DNA of 64,000 nucleotides. Source: Streptomyces termitum (lineage in GTDB: Bacteria > Actinomycetota > Actinomycetes > Streptomycetales > Streptomycetaceae). Location of the stretch: NCBI RefSeq assembly GCF_014650175.1, contig NZ_BMUL01000003.1, forward strand, positions 248,001 to 312,000, written 5' to 3'. The position numbers and the translations under genes were made by a program. The notes under the pieces were generated by a model. That model saw only the letters and a list, made by a program, of their open reading frames with translations, searched no databases and was not told where the DNA came from. Positions 7,561 through 17,327 of this stretch are shown here, piece after piece; position 1 is the stretch's first letter; each line of letters begins with the position of its first letter.

Positions 7561-8571
7561 TCAGTCGCCCTCGCGGCGCTCCCGGGTGGAGAGCAGCCGG
7601 CGCAGCGAGTACAGCCGCGCCGGATCGGCGTGGCCCTCGGCCACCCAGGCGTCCAGCGCGCACTCCGGCTCGGCGTGGCCGCACGCGCGGGGGCAGTTCT
7701 CGGTGCCCGGCTCCAGGTCCGGGAAGGCGTGGATGACCCGGGACGGATCGACGTGGTGCAGACCGAAGGAGCGCACGCCCGGGGTGTCGATCACCCAGCC
7801 GTCCACCTTGTCCAGCGGCAGCGCCAGCGCCGAGGTGGTGGTGTGCCGGCCGCGCCCGGTCACCGCGTTCACGTGCCCGGTGATCCGCCGCTTCTCCTCC
7901 GGCACCAGCGCGTTCACCAGCGTCGTCTTGCCGACGCCGGAGTGCCCCACGAAGGCCGTCACCCGGCCGTCCAGGTACTCCCGCACCCGGTCCGCCGCCC
8001 CGCCGTCGTACAGCTCCTCGCGGTTCACCACCACGTGCGGGATGTCCAGGTCGCCGTAGAGCTCCAGCAGCTTCTCCGGCGGGGCCAGGTCCGACTTGGT
8101 CAGCACCAGGAAGGGCTCCAGACCGCCGTCGTACGCCGCCACCAGGCAGCGGTCGATCAGCCGGGGCCGCGGCTCGGGGTCGGCCAGCGCGGTGACGATG
8201 GCGAGCTGGTCCGCGTTGGCCACGACCACCCGCTCGTACGGGTCGTCGTCGTCGGCCGTGCGCCGCAGCACCGACTCCCGCTCCCCGATCCGCACGATCC
8301 GGGCCAGGGTGTCCTTCTCGCCGGAGAGGTCGCCCACCAGGGAGACCCGGTCGCCGACCACGGCCGCCTTGCGGCCCAGCTCGCGCGCCTTCATCGCGAT
8401 CACGGGCCGGTCCTCGACCAGACAGGTCAGCCGGCCCCGGTCCACGGTCAGGACCATGCCCTCGACGGCGTCCTCGTGCTTGGGCCGGATGCTGGTCCGC
8501 GGCCGGGTGCCCTTGCGGTTGGGCCGCTGGCGGATGTCGTCCTCGTCGGTGTGCTTGCCGTAGCGCCGCAT
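7561..8571 (-). CDS. rsgA: Ribosome small-subunit maturation GTPase RsgA
   Basis: 336 residues with the diagnostic circularly permuted GTPase order: an N-terminal OB-fold (~35-110), then G4 (LTKSD), then G1/P-loop (GHSGVGKTTL), then G3 (DTPGVRSFG), followed by the C-terminal zinc knuckle (CPRACGHAEPEC). RsgA checks late 30S assembly and is released on GTP hydrolysis. The basic N-terminal extension (RRYGKHTDEDDIRQRPNRKG) is common in actinobacteria. Its ATG lies 3 bases beyond the aroA stop, so the two are co-transcribed, an arrangement conserved in Streptomyces. Confidence 0.95.
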   Translation of the reverse strand: MRRYGKHTDEDDIRQRPNRKGTRPRTSIRPKHEDAVEGMVLTVDRGRLTCLVEDRPVIAMKARELGRKAAVVGDRVSLVGDLSGEKDTLARIVRIGERESVLRRTADDDDPYERVVVANADQLAIVTALADPEPRPRLIDRCLVAAYDGGLEPFLVLTKSDLAPPEKLLELYGDLDIPHVVVNREELYDGGAADRVREYLDGRVTAFVGHSGVGKTTLVNALVPEEKRRITGHVNAVTGRGRHTTTSALALPLDKVDGWVIDTPGVRSFGLHHVDPSRVIHAFPDLEPGTENCPRACGHAEPECALDAWVAEGHADPARLYSLRRLLSTRERREGD

Positions 8572-8574
8572 GGT

Positions 8575-9912
8575 TCAGACCCCGAGCATTTCGGTCCACA
8601 TCCCGGGGAAGTCCGGCAAGGTCTTGGCCGTCGTCGCCACGTCCTCGATCTCCACGTCCTTCACGGCCAGGCCGAGGATCGCGCCCGCGGTCGCCATCCG
8701 GTGGTCGTGGTACGTGCGGAACACCCCGCCGCGCAGCGGGCGCGGGCGGATCAGCAGCCCGTCCGCCGTCTCGGTGACGTCGCCGCCCAGGCCGTTGATC
8801 TCGGCGGTCAGCGCCGCCAGCCGGTCGGTCTCGTGCAGCCGCAGGTGGGCCACCCCGCGCAGGGTCGAGGGGGAGTCCGCGAGGGCCGCGACCGCCGCGA
8901 TGCCCGGGGTCAGCTCGCCGACCTCGCCGAGGTCCACGTCGATGCCGTGGATCCGGCCGGTGCCGGTGAAGGTCAGGCCCGCGTCGGTCAGCTCGCAGGC
9001 GCCGCCCATCTCGGTGAAGATCCGGCGCAGCTCGTCACCCGGCTGGGTGGTGCGGGCCGGCCAGTCCGGGATCGTCACCCGGCCGCCGGTGACCAGCGCC
9101 GCCGCCAGGAACGGCTGCGCGTTCGACAGGTCCGGCTCGACCACCAGGTCCCGGCCGCGCAGCGCCGACGGGGCCACCCGCCACACGTCCGGCTCGCCGC
9201 CGTGCTCCGGCTCGTCCACCTGCGCGCCCACCGCCCGCAGCATGTCCACCGTCATCCGGATGTGCGGCATCGACGGCAGCCGGCCGCCCACGTGCCGCAC
9301 CTCGACGCCCTGGTTGAAGCGGGCGCCGGAGAGCAGCAGCGCGCTGACGAACTGGGAGGACGAGGAGGCGTCGATCTCGACCGTCCCGCCCTCCAGACCG
9401 CCCCCGCCGTGCACGGTCAGCGGGAGCGCGCCGCGCCCCCCGTCGTCGATCCGGGCGCCGAGCGCGCGCAGCGCGTCGATCACCCCGTGCAGCGGGCGCT
9501 CGTGGGAGCGGGGGTCGCCGTCGAAGCGGACCGGGCCGTCGGCCAGCGCGGCGACCGGCGGCAGGAAGCGCATGACCGTGCCCGCGTTGCCCACGTCCAC
9601 GGCGGCCGGGCCGCGCAGCGGGGCCGGGACGATCCGCCACGCCTCGCCGGTGCCGTCCGGGCCGACGCCCTCCTCGACGGCGGTGCCCAGGACCCGCAGC
9701 CCCTCGGCCATCAGGAGGGTGTCGCGGGAGCGGAGCGGGCGGCGCACCCAGCCCGGCTCGGCGGCCAGCGCGGCGAGCACCAGGGCCCGGTTGGTGACCG
9801 ACTTCGAACCGGGCACGGTCACGGTCGCGTCGACCGGCCCGGCCGCGTACGGGGCGGGCCAGAGGTCGGGATCGGCGGAGGGTCCGGAGTGCGCGGGGGA
9901 GGCTGCGGTCAT
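8575..9912 (-). CDS. aroA: 3-phosphoshikimate 1-carboxyvinyltransferase (EPSP synthase)
   Basis: 445 residues, full family length. It joins phosphoenolpyruvate and shikimate 3-phosphate in the shikimate pathway. Visible motifs are [11 protein letters not shown] near residue 30 (phosphate binding), GNAGTVMRF, the shikimate-binding [22 protein letters not shown] and the C-terminal [14 protein letters not shown] 9912 is preceded by GTGAGGA. It is the first gene of an aroA-rsgA unit. Confidence 0.96.
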   Translation of the reverse strand: MTAASPAHSGPSADPDLWPAPYAAGPVDATVTVPGSKSVTNRALVLAALAAEPGWVRRPLRSRDTLLMAEGLRVLGTAVEEGVGPDGTGEAWRIVPAPLRGPAAVDVGNAGTVMRFLPPVAALADGPVRFDGDPRSHERPLHGVIDALRALGARIDDGGRGALPLTVHGGGGLEGGTVEIDASSSSQFVSALLLSGARFNQGVEVRHVGGRLPSMPHIRMTVDMLRAVGAQVDEPEHGGEPDVWRVAPSALRGRDLVVEPDLSNAQPFLAAALVTGGRVTIPDWPARTTQPGDELRRIFTEMGGACELTDAGLTFTGTGRIHGIDVDLGEVGELTPGIAAVAALADSPSTLRGVAHLRLHETDRLAALTAEINGLGGDVTETADGLLIRPRPLRGGVFRTYHDHRMATAGAILGLAVKDVEIEDVATTAKTLPDFPGMWTEMLGV

Positions 9913-9932
9913 GTCCTCACTGTACGGGGGCG

Positions 9933-10616
9933 TCAGAAGCCCAGGAGCCAGCGGCCGCCGCCGATCAGGCAGCAGAGGGACACCGTGTGGAAGAAGGCCA
10001 GCCACACCCCGGCGGGCACGTGGGTGAGCCGGGAGAGCTGGTCGGCGTCCGAGTCCGGGGCCCCGCCGCGGCGCCGCTTCGCCTGGAGCTCGAAGGCCGG
10101 CCGGACCCCGCCGATCAGCAGGAACCACACCACCGCGTAGGCGAAGGCCGCCCGCACCTCGGGGGCGCCCAGCCAGGACACCAGGACGAAGAGGGCGCCG
10201 GTGAGCAGGACGGTGAGGACCCCGTACGCGTTGCGCACCATCACCAGGAGGGCGAGCAGCAGCGCCGTCGCCAGCCACAGCAGCACCGTGACCCGCCCGG
10301 CGCCCAGCAGGGCCGCCCCGCCGAGGCCGAGCAGCGGGGCCGCCGGATAGCCGGCGGCGGCGGTGAGGACCATGCCGAGACCGGTCGGGCGGCCCCGGGT
10401 GACGGTGAGGCCGCTGGTGTCCGAGTGGAGCCGGACGGCCTCCAGACGGCGGCCGGAGACGACCGCGACCAGGGCGTGGCCGCCCTCGTGGGCGATGGTG
10501 ACGGCGTTCCGGGCGAGCAGCCAGATCCGGCGCGGCACGGTGACGGCGAGGGCGGCCACGCCGGTGGCGATCACCAGCCACTCGGCGGGGGCGGCCTGCG
10601 GGTCGAAGAGGTCCAT
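9933..10616 (-). CDS. M50-type (site-2 protease-like) membrane protein
   Basis: 227 residues, strongly hydrophobic with about six membrane spans. The HEGGH sequence in the second span (~residues 43-47) is an HExxH zinc-protease motif of the M50B type, and a later hydrophobic region ([13 protein letters not shown]) sits where the third zinc ligand region would be, although a clear NPDG/DG motif is not obvious. It may be an intramembrane metalloprotease or a catalytically altered relative. Its stop is 20 bases before aroA on the same strand. Substrate unknown. Confidence 0.8.
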   Translation of the reverse strand: MDLFDPQAAPAEWLVIATGVAALAVTVPRRIWLLARNAVTIAHEGGHALVAVVSGRRLEAVRLHSDTSGLTVTRGRPTGLGMVLTAAAGYPAAPLLGLGGAALLGAGRVTVLLWLATALLLALLVMVRNAYGVLTVLLTGALFVLVSWLGAPEVRAAFAYAVVWFLLIGGVRPAFELQAKRRRGGAPDSDADQLSRLTHVPAGVWLAFFHTVSLCCLIGGGRWLLGF

Positions 10617-10665
10617 CCTCCGGTCCGCTCCTCTCGGTCTCGGGAATCGTGGCAGTGTGGCACGT

Positions 10666-11481
10666 ATGTGCGGACGTTTTGCGGCCAGCAGGAAGCCCGA
10701 GGAACTGGCGGAGCTCTTCGGGGTGGAACGGTGGGAGCCCGAGGAGGCCCTGGACCAGGACTGGAACGTGGCCCCGACCAAACGGGTCCACGTGGTGCTG
10801 GAGCGCCCCCTGAAAGACGCGGAATCGCCCCGCCCGGTTCGCCAGCTGCGGACCCTGCGGTGGGGACTGGTCCCCTCCTGGTCGAAGAACCCGGACGGCG
10901 CGGCCCGGATGATCAACGCGCGCTCCGAGACCCTGCACGAGAAGCCCTCCTTCAAGAGGGCCTTCCAGTCCCGTCGCTGCATCGTCCCCGCCGACGGCTA
11001 CTACGAGTGGGTGACCGGCGCCGCCGAGCGCGACCTGGAGGTCGAGGGGAAGAAGAAGCGGCCCCGCAAGCAGCCCTACTTCGTGACCCCGGCCGACGGC
11101 TCGGTCTTCGCCATGGCCGGGCTGTACGAGTTCTGGCGGGACGCCACCCTGCCGCCCGAGCACCCGGACGCCTGGTGGGCGACCTGCTCGGTGATCACCA
11201 CCGAGGCGGAGACCGGCCCGCTCGGCGTCGCGCCCGCCGAGGGCCCCGGCTCGCTCGCCGAGATCCACCCCCGGATGCCGCTGATGCTCACCCCCGACCG
11301 CTGGGACCCCTGGCTCGACCCGGCCACCACCGGCACCGACGAACTGCGCGCCCTGCTCGCCCCGCCCCCGGAGGGCCTGATGCGGGCCTACCCGGTCTCC
11401 ACCGCCGTCAGCAGCGTCCGCAACAACGGCCCCGAACTCCTCGACGAACTCGACGGCCCGGAACTCGGCACGCTGTTCTGA
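10666..11481 (+). CDS. SOS response-associated peptidase (SRAP/HMCES-YedK family)
   Basis: 271 residues beginning MCGRF. After removal of the initiator Met, the Cys becomes the N-terminal residue that in this family forms a thiazolidine link with abasic sites in single-stranded DNA. Other family residues are present: WNVAPT (Asn), YYEW (Glu) and [10 protein letters not shown] (His). It protects replication forks by shielding abasic DNA. The start is fixed by the requirement for Cys2. It is divergent from the M50 gene with only 49 bases between them. Confidence 0.93.
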   Translation: MCGRFAASRKPEELAELFGVERWEPEEALDQDWNVAPTKRVHVVLERPLKDAESPRPVRQLRTLRWGLVPSWSKNPDGAARMINARSETLHEKPSFKRAFQSRRCIVPADGYYEWVTGAAERDLEVEGKKKRPRKQPYFVTPADGSVFAMAGLYEFWRDATLPPEHPDAWWATCSVITTEAETGPLGVAPAEGPGSLAEIHPRMPLMLTPDRWDPWLDPATTGTDELRALLAPPPEGLMRAYPVSTAVSSVRNNGPELLDELDGPELGTLF

Positions 11482-11559
11482 GCCGACCGGCCCGGACCGG
11501 CACGGCGGGGCGCAGCACGCCGTACCGGTCCGGGCCCGTCCGCGCGGCAGGATGGGGAC

Positions 11560-12192
11560 GTGACGAAGACCGAGACCGTCCCCACCGACGCCGGTGAAGC
11601 GCGCATCACCTGGCACCCCGCCGACCGGCCCCGCCGCGTCCTCGCCCTCGGGCACGGCGCCGGCGGCGGCATCGAGGCCCGCGACCTGGCCGCCCTCGCC
11701 GCCGCCCTGCCCGCCCGGGGCACCACCGTCGCCCTGGTCGAGCAGCCCTGGCGGGTCGCCGGCAAGAAGGTCGCGCCCGCCCCCGGGACCCTCGACACCG
11801 GCTGGCGCGGCCTGTGGCCCGCGCTCGCGGCGCCCGGCCTCCCGGTGGTCGCGGGCGGCCGCAGCGCCGGCGCCCGGGTCGCCTGCCGCACCGCCGCCGC
11901 ACTCGGCGCCACCGCCGTCCTCGCCCTCTCCTTCCCGCTGCACCCGCCGGGCCGGCCCGAACGGAGCCGCGCGGAGGAACTGCTCTCCACCGGCCTGCCC
12001 ACCCTCGTCGTCCAGGGCGGCAACGACCCCTTCGGCCGGCCCGGGGAGTTCCCGGCGGGCCCGTACCGGCTGGTCGAGGTACCGGACGCCGACCACGGCC
12101 TCGCCCTCCCCAAGCGGGCGCCCCTCGGCCCGGAGGAGGCACGCGCGCTGCTCTCCGGCGCGGTCGGCGACTGGCTCGACGGCCTCGGCTGA
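11560..12192 (+). CDS. Alpha/beta-hydrolase, KANL3/Tex30-like
   Basis: 210 residues with a compact alpha/beta-hydrolase fold: oxyanion region LGHGAGGG (~30), nucleophile elbow GGRSAGA (~105), acid region [10 protein letters not shown] (~155) and the C-terminal catalytic His in PDADHGL (~180). The KANL3/Tex30 subfamily members are small hydrolases of unknown substrate. The GTG start has CAGGAT exactly 6 bases upstream (11548-11553) and no Shine-Dalgarno, suggesting a leaderless mRNA. It sits directly upstream of sigR on the same strand, the arrangement usual in Streptomyces. Confidence 0.85.
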   Translation: MTKTETVPTDAGEARITWHPADRPRRVLALGHGAGGGIEARDLAALAAALPARGTTVALVEQPWRVAGKKVAPAPGTLDTGWRGLWPALAAPGLPVVAGGRSAGARVACRTAAALGATAVLALSFPLHPPGRPERSRAEELLSTGLPTLVVQGGNDPFGRPGEFPAGPYRLVEVPDADHGLALPKRAPLGPEEARALLSGAVGDWLDGLG

Positions 12193-12208
12193 GCTCCCCG
12201 CCGCCACC

Positions 12209-12235
12209 GGGAATGCCGGACGCGCGACCGCTGTT
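12209..12235 (+). promoter_or_regulatory. Sigma-R-dependent promoter of sigR (sigRp2-like)
   Basis: GGGAAT (12209-12214), exactly 18 bases, GTT (12233-12235): a perfect match to the known sigma-R consensus GGAAT-N18-GTT. It lies 44 bases upstream of the long-form start at 12279, so oxidatively induced transcripts would encode the long isoform. Confidence 0.9.
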
Positions 12236-12443
12236 GTCGTGGGCGTCGGTGTGAGACGCGAGAGAGGGAGTACGCCGCATGGGATCGACCATCTGCCCCG
12301 CGCGGGCGCGGTCCGCGGAGCTGGACTGGACCGTGCTGCCCGCCCCCAAGGGCGCCCCGATTCGGGCGGCGGGCGGAGCCGTTCCTCGTCTATCCTCCGA
12401 AACGAGCGGGTCCGGACCCGGGCTCGTCACCGCGCTGGAGGAG

Positions 12444-13100
12444 GTGGGTCCCGTCACCGGTACCGACACGGGGACCGACGAGGGCCCCGAGGAGACGACC
12501 GACGAGCGCAACGCGCGCTTCGAGCGGGACGCCCTCGGCTTCCTCGACCAGATGTACTCGGCCGCCCTGCGGATGACCCGCAACCCGGCGGACGCCGAGG
12601 ACCTGGTGCAGGAGACCTACGCGAAGGCGTACGGCTCCTTCCACCAGTTCCGCGAGGGCACCAACCTCAAGGCGTGGCTGTACCGCATCCTCACCAACAC
12701 CTTCATCAACTCGTACCGCAAGAAGCAGCGCGAGCCCCAGCGCAGCGCCGCCGAGGAGATCGAGGACTGGCAGCTCGCCCGCGCCGAGTCGCACATGTCG
12801 ACCGGACTGCGCTCCGCCGAGTCGCAGGCCCTCGACCACCTCCCCGACTCCGACGTGAAGTCGGCGCTCCAGGCGATCCCCGAGGAGTTCCGCATCGCGG
12901 TCTACCTCGCCGACGTCGAGGGCTTTGCCTACAAGGAGATCGCGGACATCATGGGGACACCCATCGGTACGGTGATGTCCCGGCTCCACCGGGGCCGCCG
13001 CCAGCTCCGCGGCATGCTCGAGGACTACGCGCGCGACCGCGGGCTGGTCCCCGCGGGAGCCGGGGAGTCGTCCAAGGATCTGAAAGGCGCGGACTCATGA
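12444..13100 (+). CDS. sigR: Thiol-oxidative-stress ECF sigma factor SigR
   Basis: 218 residues from GTG 12444 (preceded by GGAGGAG). Region 2 contains the [14 protein letters not shown] promoter-melting segment and region 4 the helix-turn-helix [25 protein letters not shown]. It directs transcription of thioredoxin, mycothiol and protein-quality genes under disulfide stress and is inhibited by RsrA, whose gene overlaps the stop codon by 4 bases. An in-frame ATG at 12279 adds exactly 55 residues; this equals the extension of the unstable SigR' isoform known in S. coelicolor, made from the sigma-R-dependent transcript (promoter at 12209). A constitutive promoter for the short form should lie between 12279 and 12444; only a weak TATCCT at 12391 is visible. 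Confidence 0.97.
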   Translation: MGPVTGTDTGTDEGPEETTDERNARFERDALGFLDQMYSAALRMTRNPADAEDLVQETYAKAYGSFHQFREGTNLKAWLYRILTNTFINSYRKKQREPQRSAAEEIEDWQLARAESHMSTGLRSAESQALDHLPDSDVKSALQAIPEEFRIAVYLADVEGFAYKEIADIMGTPIGTVMSRLHRGRRQLRGMLEDYARDRGLVPAGAGESSKDLKGADS

Positions 13101-13432
13101 GCTGCGGAGACCCGCACGAGACGGACTGCTCGGAAGTCCTGGACCATCTCTACGAGTTCCTCGACAGAGAGATGCCCGACGGCGAATGCACCAAGTTCGA
13201 GGTGCACTTCGAGGAGTGCTCCCCGTGCCTGGAGAAGTACGGCCTGGAGCAGGCGGTGAAGAAGCTCGTCAAGCGCTGCTGCGGCAGTGACGAGGTCCCC
13301 ACCGACCTGCGGGCCAAGGTGATGGGACGGATCGACCTGATCAGGGCCGGGCACCTGGTGCCCGAGCAGGACCCGGCCGCCGGGGAGCCCGCCGCCGCCC
13401 CCGTGCCGCAGGAACCCGCCACCCAGGAGTGA
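13097..13432 (+). CDS. rsrA: Redox-sensing zinc anti-sigma factor RsrA
   Basis: 111 residues. All cysteines of the characterised family member are present at identical positions: C3, C11, C31, C41, C44, C61, C62, plus H37, giving the ZAS motif H37-x3-C41-x2-C44. Reduced, zinc-bound RsrA holds SigR; oxidation forms a C11-C44 type disulfide, ejects zinc and frees SigR. The ATG overlaps the sigR stop (ATGA), giving coupled translation. The C-terminal ~25 residues are a Pro/Ala-rich tail. Confidence 0.97.
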   Translation: MSCGDPHETDCSEVLDHLYEFLDREMPDGECTKFEVHFEECSPCLEKYGLEQAVKKLVKRCCGSDEVPTDLRAKVMGRIDLIRAGHLVPEQDPAAGEPAAAPVPQEPATQE

Positions 13433-13557
13433 GCCCGCGGGCGCGAACGCACGGGCGTGCGAGACGCCCGCCGCGCACCCGTCCGCCCGCATCACCCGAT
13501 GGGAGGAACCGACGGCGGCCCGGCCTCCGGAGCCGCCGTCCTCGCTAGCGTGACCGC

Positions 13558-14928
13558 GTGACGGTCGCGAAGCCCCTGACGCGAACGGCCCGCGCGTCCA
13601 TCGTCTGCGCCGCCCTCGGCGCCGGAGCGTGCGCCCTGCCCGCGCTCCTCCCCCCGTCGCCCACCCTCCCCCGGGCGACCACCCTGCTCCTCGCCGCCCT
13701 GTACGCGCTCTGCGAGCTGCCCGCCCGCTGCCCGCTGCTCGGCCGCGCCCTCCGCCGCCCCGCCCCCCTCGGCACCGGCTCCTTCTTCCCCGTCCTCCTC
13801 GCCGCCGCCCTGCTGCTGCCCCCGGCCGCCGCCGCGCTCGCCGCCCTCCCCGGCGGCCTCCTCGCCCGCGCCGACGCCTCCCCCGCCGCCTGGCGCCGCG
13901 TCTGGCGCACCGCCTCCACCGCCCTCGCCACCTGGGCCGCCGCCCACACCGCCGGCGCCCTGCACGCCCCCGCCGCCCTCGACGGCGACGGCCCCGCCCT
14001 GCCCGCCGCGCTCCCGCCCGCGCTCGCCGCCGCCCTCGTCCTCTGCCTCGTCCTCACCGCCCTCGACGCCGGTGTCCGGGCCGCCGCCGAAGGACCCCCC
14101 ACCCGCGCCGCCCTGGCCGCCCGCCTCGGCCGCGCGCTCCCCCCGCACCTCGTCCACGGCCTCGCCGGACTCGTCCTCGCCGTCCTCTGGCGCGGCCCGC
14201 ACGGCCCCGCCGCCGCCCTCCTCGTCCTGCTGCCCATGTACCTCTCCTGCTGGGTCTTCGCCCAGTACCACCACGAGCGGGCCGCCCACCAGGCCACCAT
14301 CCGGGCCCTCGTCCAGGCCGTCGACATCAAGGACAGCTACACCCGCGGCCACAGCGAACGCGTCGGCCACGCCTCCGTCCTGATCGCCCGTGAGCTCGGC
14401 ATGGACGGCGACCGGCTCGACACCGTCCGCTTCGCCGGCATCCTCCACGACGTCGGCAAGCTGGGCGTCCCCACCCGGGTGCTGCGCAAGGACGGCCCCC
14501 TCACCCCCGAGGAACGCCGCACCATCGAACTCCACCCCGAGTACGGCCACGAGATGGTCCGCGGCATCGGCTTCCTCGGCGAGGCCCGCGACGCCGTCCT
14601 CCACCACCACGAGCGGATCGACGGCAGCGGCTACCCCTACGGGCTGCGCGGCGAGGAGATCCCCGAATGCGCCCGCGTCGTCGCCGTCGCCGACGCCTTC
14701 GACGCCATGACCTCCACCCGCTCCTACAGCCGCGCCCGGCCCGTCGCCACCGCCGTCGCCGAACTGGAGCGGTGCGCGGGCAGCCAGTTCGACCCCCGTA
14801 TGGTCCGCGCCCTGGTCCGCGCCCTCGACCGGCACGGCTGGCGGACCGCCGTCACCGCCGACGGCCCCGACGGCCGGTTCCCCGCCCCGCGCGACCCCCT
14901 CCCCGCCCAGCCCCGGGAGCCCGCGTGA
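13558..14928 (+). CDS. HD-GYP-type phosphohydrolase with N-terminal membrane domain
   Basis: 456 residues. About residues 1-240 are Ala/Leu-rich with six to eight membrane spans; the C-terminal third is an HD domain with HDVGKLGVP, ...HHHERIDGSGYPYGLRGEEIPECARVVAVADAFDAM..., which carries the HD pair and the GxGYP element (GSGYP). HD-GYP enzymes degrade cyclic di-GMP or related nucleotides. GTG 13558 has TAGCGT six bases upstream (13546-13551) and no Shine-Dalgarno, so it is probably leaderless and separately transcribed from rsrA. It is translationally coupled to a second HD-domain gene (GTGA overlap). Substrate is inferred, not shown. Confidence 0.88.
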   Translation: MTVAKPLTRTARASIVCAALGAGACALPALLPPSPTLPRATTLLLAALYALCELPARCPLLGRALRRPAPLGTGSFFPVLLAAALLLPPAAAALAALPGGLLARADASPAAWRRVWRTASTALATWAAAHTAGALHAPAALDGDGPALPAALPPALAAALVLCLVLTALDAGVRAAAEGPPTRAALAARLGRALPPHLVHGLAGLVLAVLWRGPHGPAAALLVLLPMYLSCWVFAQYHHERAAHQATIRALVQAVDIKDSYTRGHSERVGHASVLIARELGMDGDRLDTVRFAGILHDVGKLGVPTRVLRKDGPLTPEERRTIELHPEYGHEMVRGIGFLGEARDAVLHHHERIDGSGYPYGLRGEEIPECARVVAVADAFDAMTSTRSYSRARPVATAVAELERCAGSQFDPRMVRALVRALDRHGWRTAVTADGPDGRFPAPRDPLPAQPREPA

Positions 14929-16199
14929 GGCCCGGGGCGGTCACCGCCGGAGCCGTCCACGCCGCCGCCCTCCTCCTCACCCTGGCCGCCTTCGCCGCCA
15001 CGCTCCGCCACGGCCTCGCCGCCCCCGGCGCCGCCCTCGCCTTCGGCCTCCTCGTCGCCGTCGGCACCCTGGCCCGCACCGCCCCCCACCCCGACCCCGG
15101 GCCGCCCGCCCCGTACGACCGCGAGGCCGCCCCGCTGGCCGCCGCCGCGGCCCTCGGCTACGCCCTCCTCGGCGACGCCGCCACCGCCACCTCCCACGGC
15201 GCCCTCCAGACCGTCGCCGTCACCGTCGCCGCCGGCCTCGCCGGGATCGTCCCGCACATCGCCCGAGGCCGCGGGCCCGGCCGCGACCACCTCGCCCGCC
15301 GGATCCTCACCATCGGCTTCGCCGCCCTCTGCGCCCAGCCGCTGCACGACTCCGGCGCCCTCCTCGCCCGCCTCGGCCCCGGCGCCCCCTACGTCCTGGT
15401 CCTGCTGCTCGTCCTCGTCCTCACCGCCCTCTGCGACGCCGTCCTTGCCGCCCTGCTGCTGCGCGCCCGCACCTCCTACCCGTACGGGCCGCTGCTCCGC
15501 GAGGAACTGCGCGGCCTGCTCGGCATCGGCTCCGCCGTCTGCGCCACCGGCGTCGTCATGGCCCTCGGCGTGGCCACCGCCGGTCTGTGGACCCTCCCGG
15601 TGCTCGCCGTGCCGGTCCTCCTCGCCCAGATCTCGCTGCGCCGGTACGCCGCCGTCCGCACCGTCGGCCGGCAGACCATCGCCTCCCTCGCCCGCGCCAC
15701 CGAGATCGCCGGCTGCACCCCGCCCGGCCACGCCCGCCGGGTCGCCGCGCTCGCCACCGCCGTCGGCCGCGAGCTGGGCCTCGGCGGCACCGACCTGACC
15801 GTCCTGGAGTACGCGGCGCTCATGCACGACATCGGACAGCTCTCCCTCGTCGACCCGGTCGCGGGCGGCGCCACCGCCCTCCTCCCGGCCGAGGAGCAGC
15901 GCCGGATCGCCCTGCTCGGCGGCGAGGTGGTGCGGATGACCGGCGTCCCGCCGGCCGTCGCCCTGGTCGTCGAGCGGCAGGCCGATCCGTACCGCGACCA
16001 GCCGCTCGCGGCCCGCATCGTCCGCGCCGTGAACGCCTACGACGACCTCGCGGGCGAGGACGGGGCCGCCGCCCTGGAGGCCCTGGAGCGGCTCCGCCTC
16101 GGCACCGCCCGGGACTACCACCCCGAGGTCGTGGCCGGTCTGGCCCGGGTCCTGGCCCGGGGCGGCACCCCGGGGGTGACCTCCGTCCCCACGGGGTAA
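14925..16199 (+). CDS. Membrane protein with degenerate HD domain
   Basis: 424 residues with the same layout as the preceding protein: ~260 residues of membrane spans, then an HD-like region (RRVAALATAVGRELGLGG...ALMHDIGQLSL). The HD pair is kept, but the downstream HH and GYP elements are replaced (VALVVERQADPY; no GYP), so the hydrolase may be inactive or altered. The GTG start overlaps the upstream stop by 4 bases, implying a stoichiometric pair in which this member may regulate or complex with the first. Confidence 0.8.
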   Translation: MRPGAVTAGAVHAAALLLTLAAFAATLRHGLAAPGAALAFGLLVAVGTLARTAPHPDPGPPAPYDREAAPLAAAAALGYALLGDAATATSHGALQTVAVTVAAGLAGIVPHIARGRGPGRDHLARRILTIGFAALCAQPLHDSGALLARLGPGAPYVLVLLLVLVLTALCDAVLAALLLRARTSYPYGPLLREELRGLLGIGSAVCATGVVMALGVATAGLWTLPVLAVPVLLAQISLRRYAAVRTVGRQTIASLARATEIAGCTPPGHARRVAALATAVGRELGLGGTDLTVLEYAALMHDIGQLSLVDPVAGGATALLPAEEQRRIALLGGEVVRMTGVPPAVALVVERQADPYRDQPLAARIVRAVNAYDDLAGEDGAAALEALERLRLGTARDYHPEVVAGLARVLARGGTPGVTSVPTG

Positions 16200-16278
16200 C
16201 CCATGGGTAATGAGCGCGCGTCCGACCCGGCATGGTTGGATGCGAACAAGAAGGTGAAGCGACCGGCAGGCGGGAATC

Positions 16279-17259
16279 GTGAGGATCTTCGGGAAGGTAC
16301 GGCACCGGCCCTCCGCCTCGTGGCGGCAGGCCACCGACCGCGCGTTCACGCTGATCGGCGACGGCCGGTACGAGGACGCGGGCGCGCTGCTCACCCGGGC
16401 GGCCGATCTGGAGCCCTGGCTCTCCGAGTCCTGGTTCAACCTGGCGCTGCTGCACAAGTTCCGGCACGACTGGGAGCAGGCGCGGGCCGCCGGGCTGCGG
16501 GCCGTGGCCCTGCTCGACAAGGAGACCGGCGCCCCCGACTGGTGGAACGTCGGCATCGCCGCCACCGCCCTCCAGGACTGGCCGCTGGCCCGCCGCGCCT
16601 GGCAGGCGTACGGCCTCAAGGTCCCCGGGGCCTCCTCCGCGACCGGCGAGCCCGTCGGGATGGAGCTGGGCAGCGCCGCCGTGCGGCTGTCGCCGGAGGG
16701 CGAGGCCGAGGTGGTGTGGGGCCGCCGGCTCGACCCGGCCCGCATCGAGCTCCTCTCCATCCCGCTGCCGTCCTCCGGGCGCCGCTGGGGCGAGGTCGTC
16801 CTCCACGACGGCGTGCCCAACGGCGAGCGGACCACCAGCGCCGGACCCTCCTACCCGGTCTTCGACGAGATCGAGCTGTGGGCGCCGTCCCCCGTCCCCA
16901 CCTGGGTCGTCCTCCTGGAGGCCGCCACCGAGGCCGACCGGGACGCCCTGGAGCAGCTCGCCTCCGAGGCGGGCTTCGCCGCCGAGGACTGGTCGTCGTC
17001 GGTACGGCTGCTGTGCCGGGCCTGCTCGGAGTCGACCATGCCCAGCGCCGAGGGCGAGGGCGACCACGTCGACCCGCACGACCACAGCGAGCCCGGCCAC
17101 CCCGGACCGCTCGGCCACCGCTCGCCCGGCGAGCTGTGGGTGCCCGAGCGGGAGTGCGGCATCGCCGCCCCGCCGGACCTGGTGCGCGGCCTCCTCGACG
17201 GCTGGGTCGCCGACAGCCCCGACAGCCGCGAATGGCGGGATCTCGAAGAGGTCTGCTGA
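16279..17259 (+). CDS. TPR-like protein with a C-terminal regulatory domain
   Basis: 326 residues. Residues ~15-110 form two or three TPR-like helix pairs ([39 protein letters not shown]). The rest contains a mixed domain with a His/Asp-rich, possibly metal-binding loop ([19 protein letters not shown]) beside CRAC. No catalytic signature is recognised. GTG 16279 is preceded by AGGCGGGA. It lies between the HD pair and def on the same strand, an order conserved in Streptomyces; function unknown. Confidence 0.8.
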   Translation: MRIFGKVRHRPSASWRQATDRAFTLIGDGRYEDAGALLTRAADLEPWLSESWFNLALLHKFRHDWEQARAAGLRAVALLDKETGAPDWWNVGIAATALQDWPLARRAWQAYGLKVPGASSATGEPVGMELGSAAVRLSPEGEAEVVWGRRLDPARIELLSIPLPSSGRRWGEVVLHDGVPNGERTTSAGPSYPVFDEIELWAPSPVPTWVVLLEAATEADRDALEQLASEAGFAAEDWSSSVRLLCRACSESTMPSAEGEGDHVDPHDHSEPGHPGPLGHRSPGELWVPERECGIAAPPDLVRGLLDGWVADSPDSREWRDLEEVC

Positions 17260-17327
17260 GGCCCAGGCCCGGGGCCCGTAGGCTGTCCCCGACGGAATTT
17301 CGGGTTTTCAGGAAGGCGCGGCGGCAC

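Noticed and set aside
8575..12207. A 1210-codon minus-strand frame that runs through aroA
   Set aside because: Only the part up to 9912 is aroA; the rest overlaps the M50, SRAP and hydrolase genes and has no homologous character.
17294..17319. A GGAAT resembling a sigma-R promoter upstream of def
   Set aside because: There is no GTT 18 bases downstream, so it fails the sigma-R consensus that the sigR promoter meets exactly.
16203..17327. Extension of the def frame upstream to 16203
   Set aside because: That frame overlaps the TPR-like gene and is Arg/Gly-rich; the deformylase family begins at 17328.
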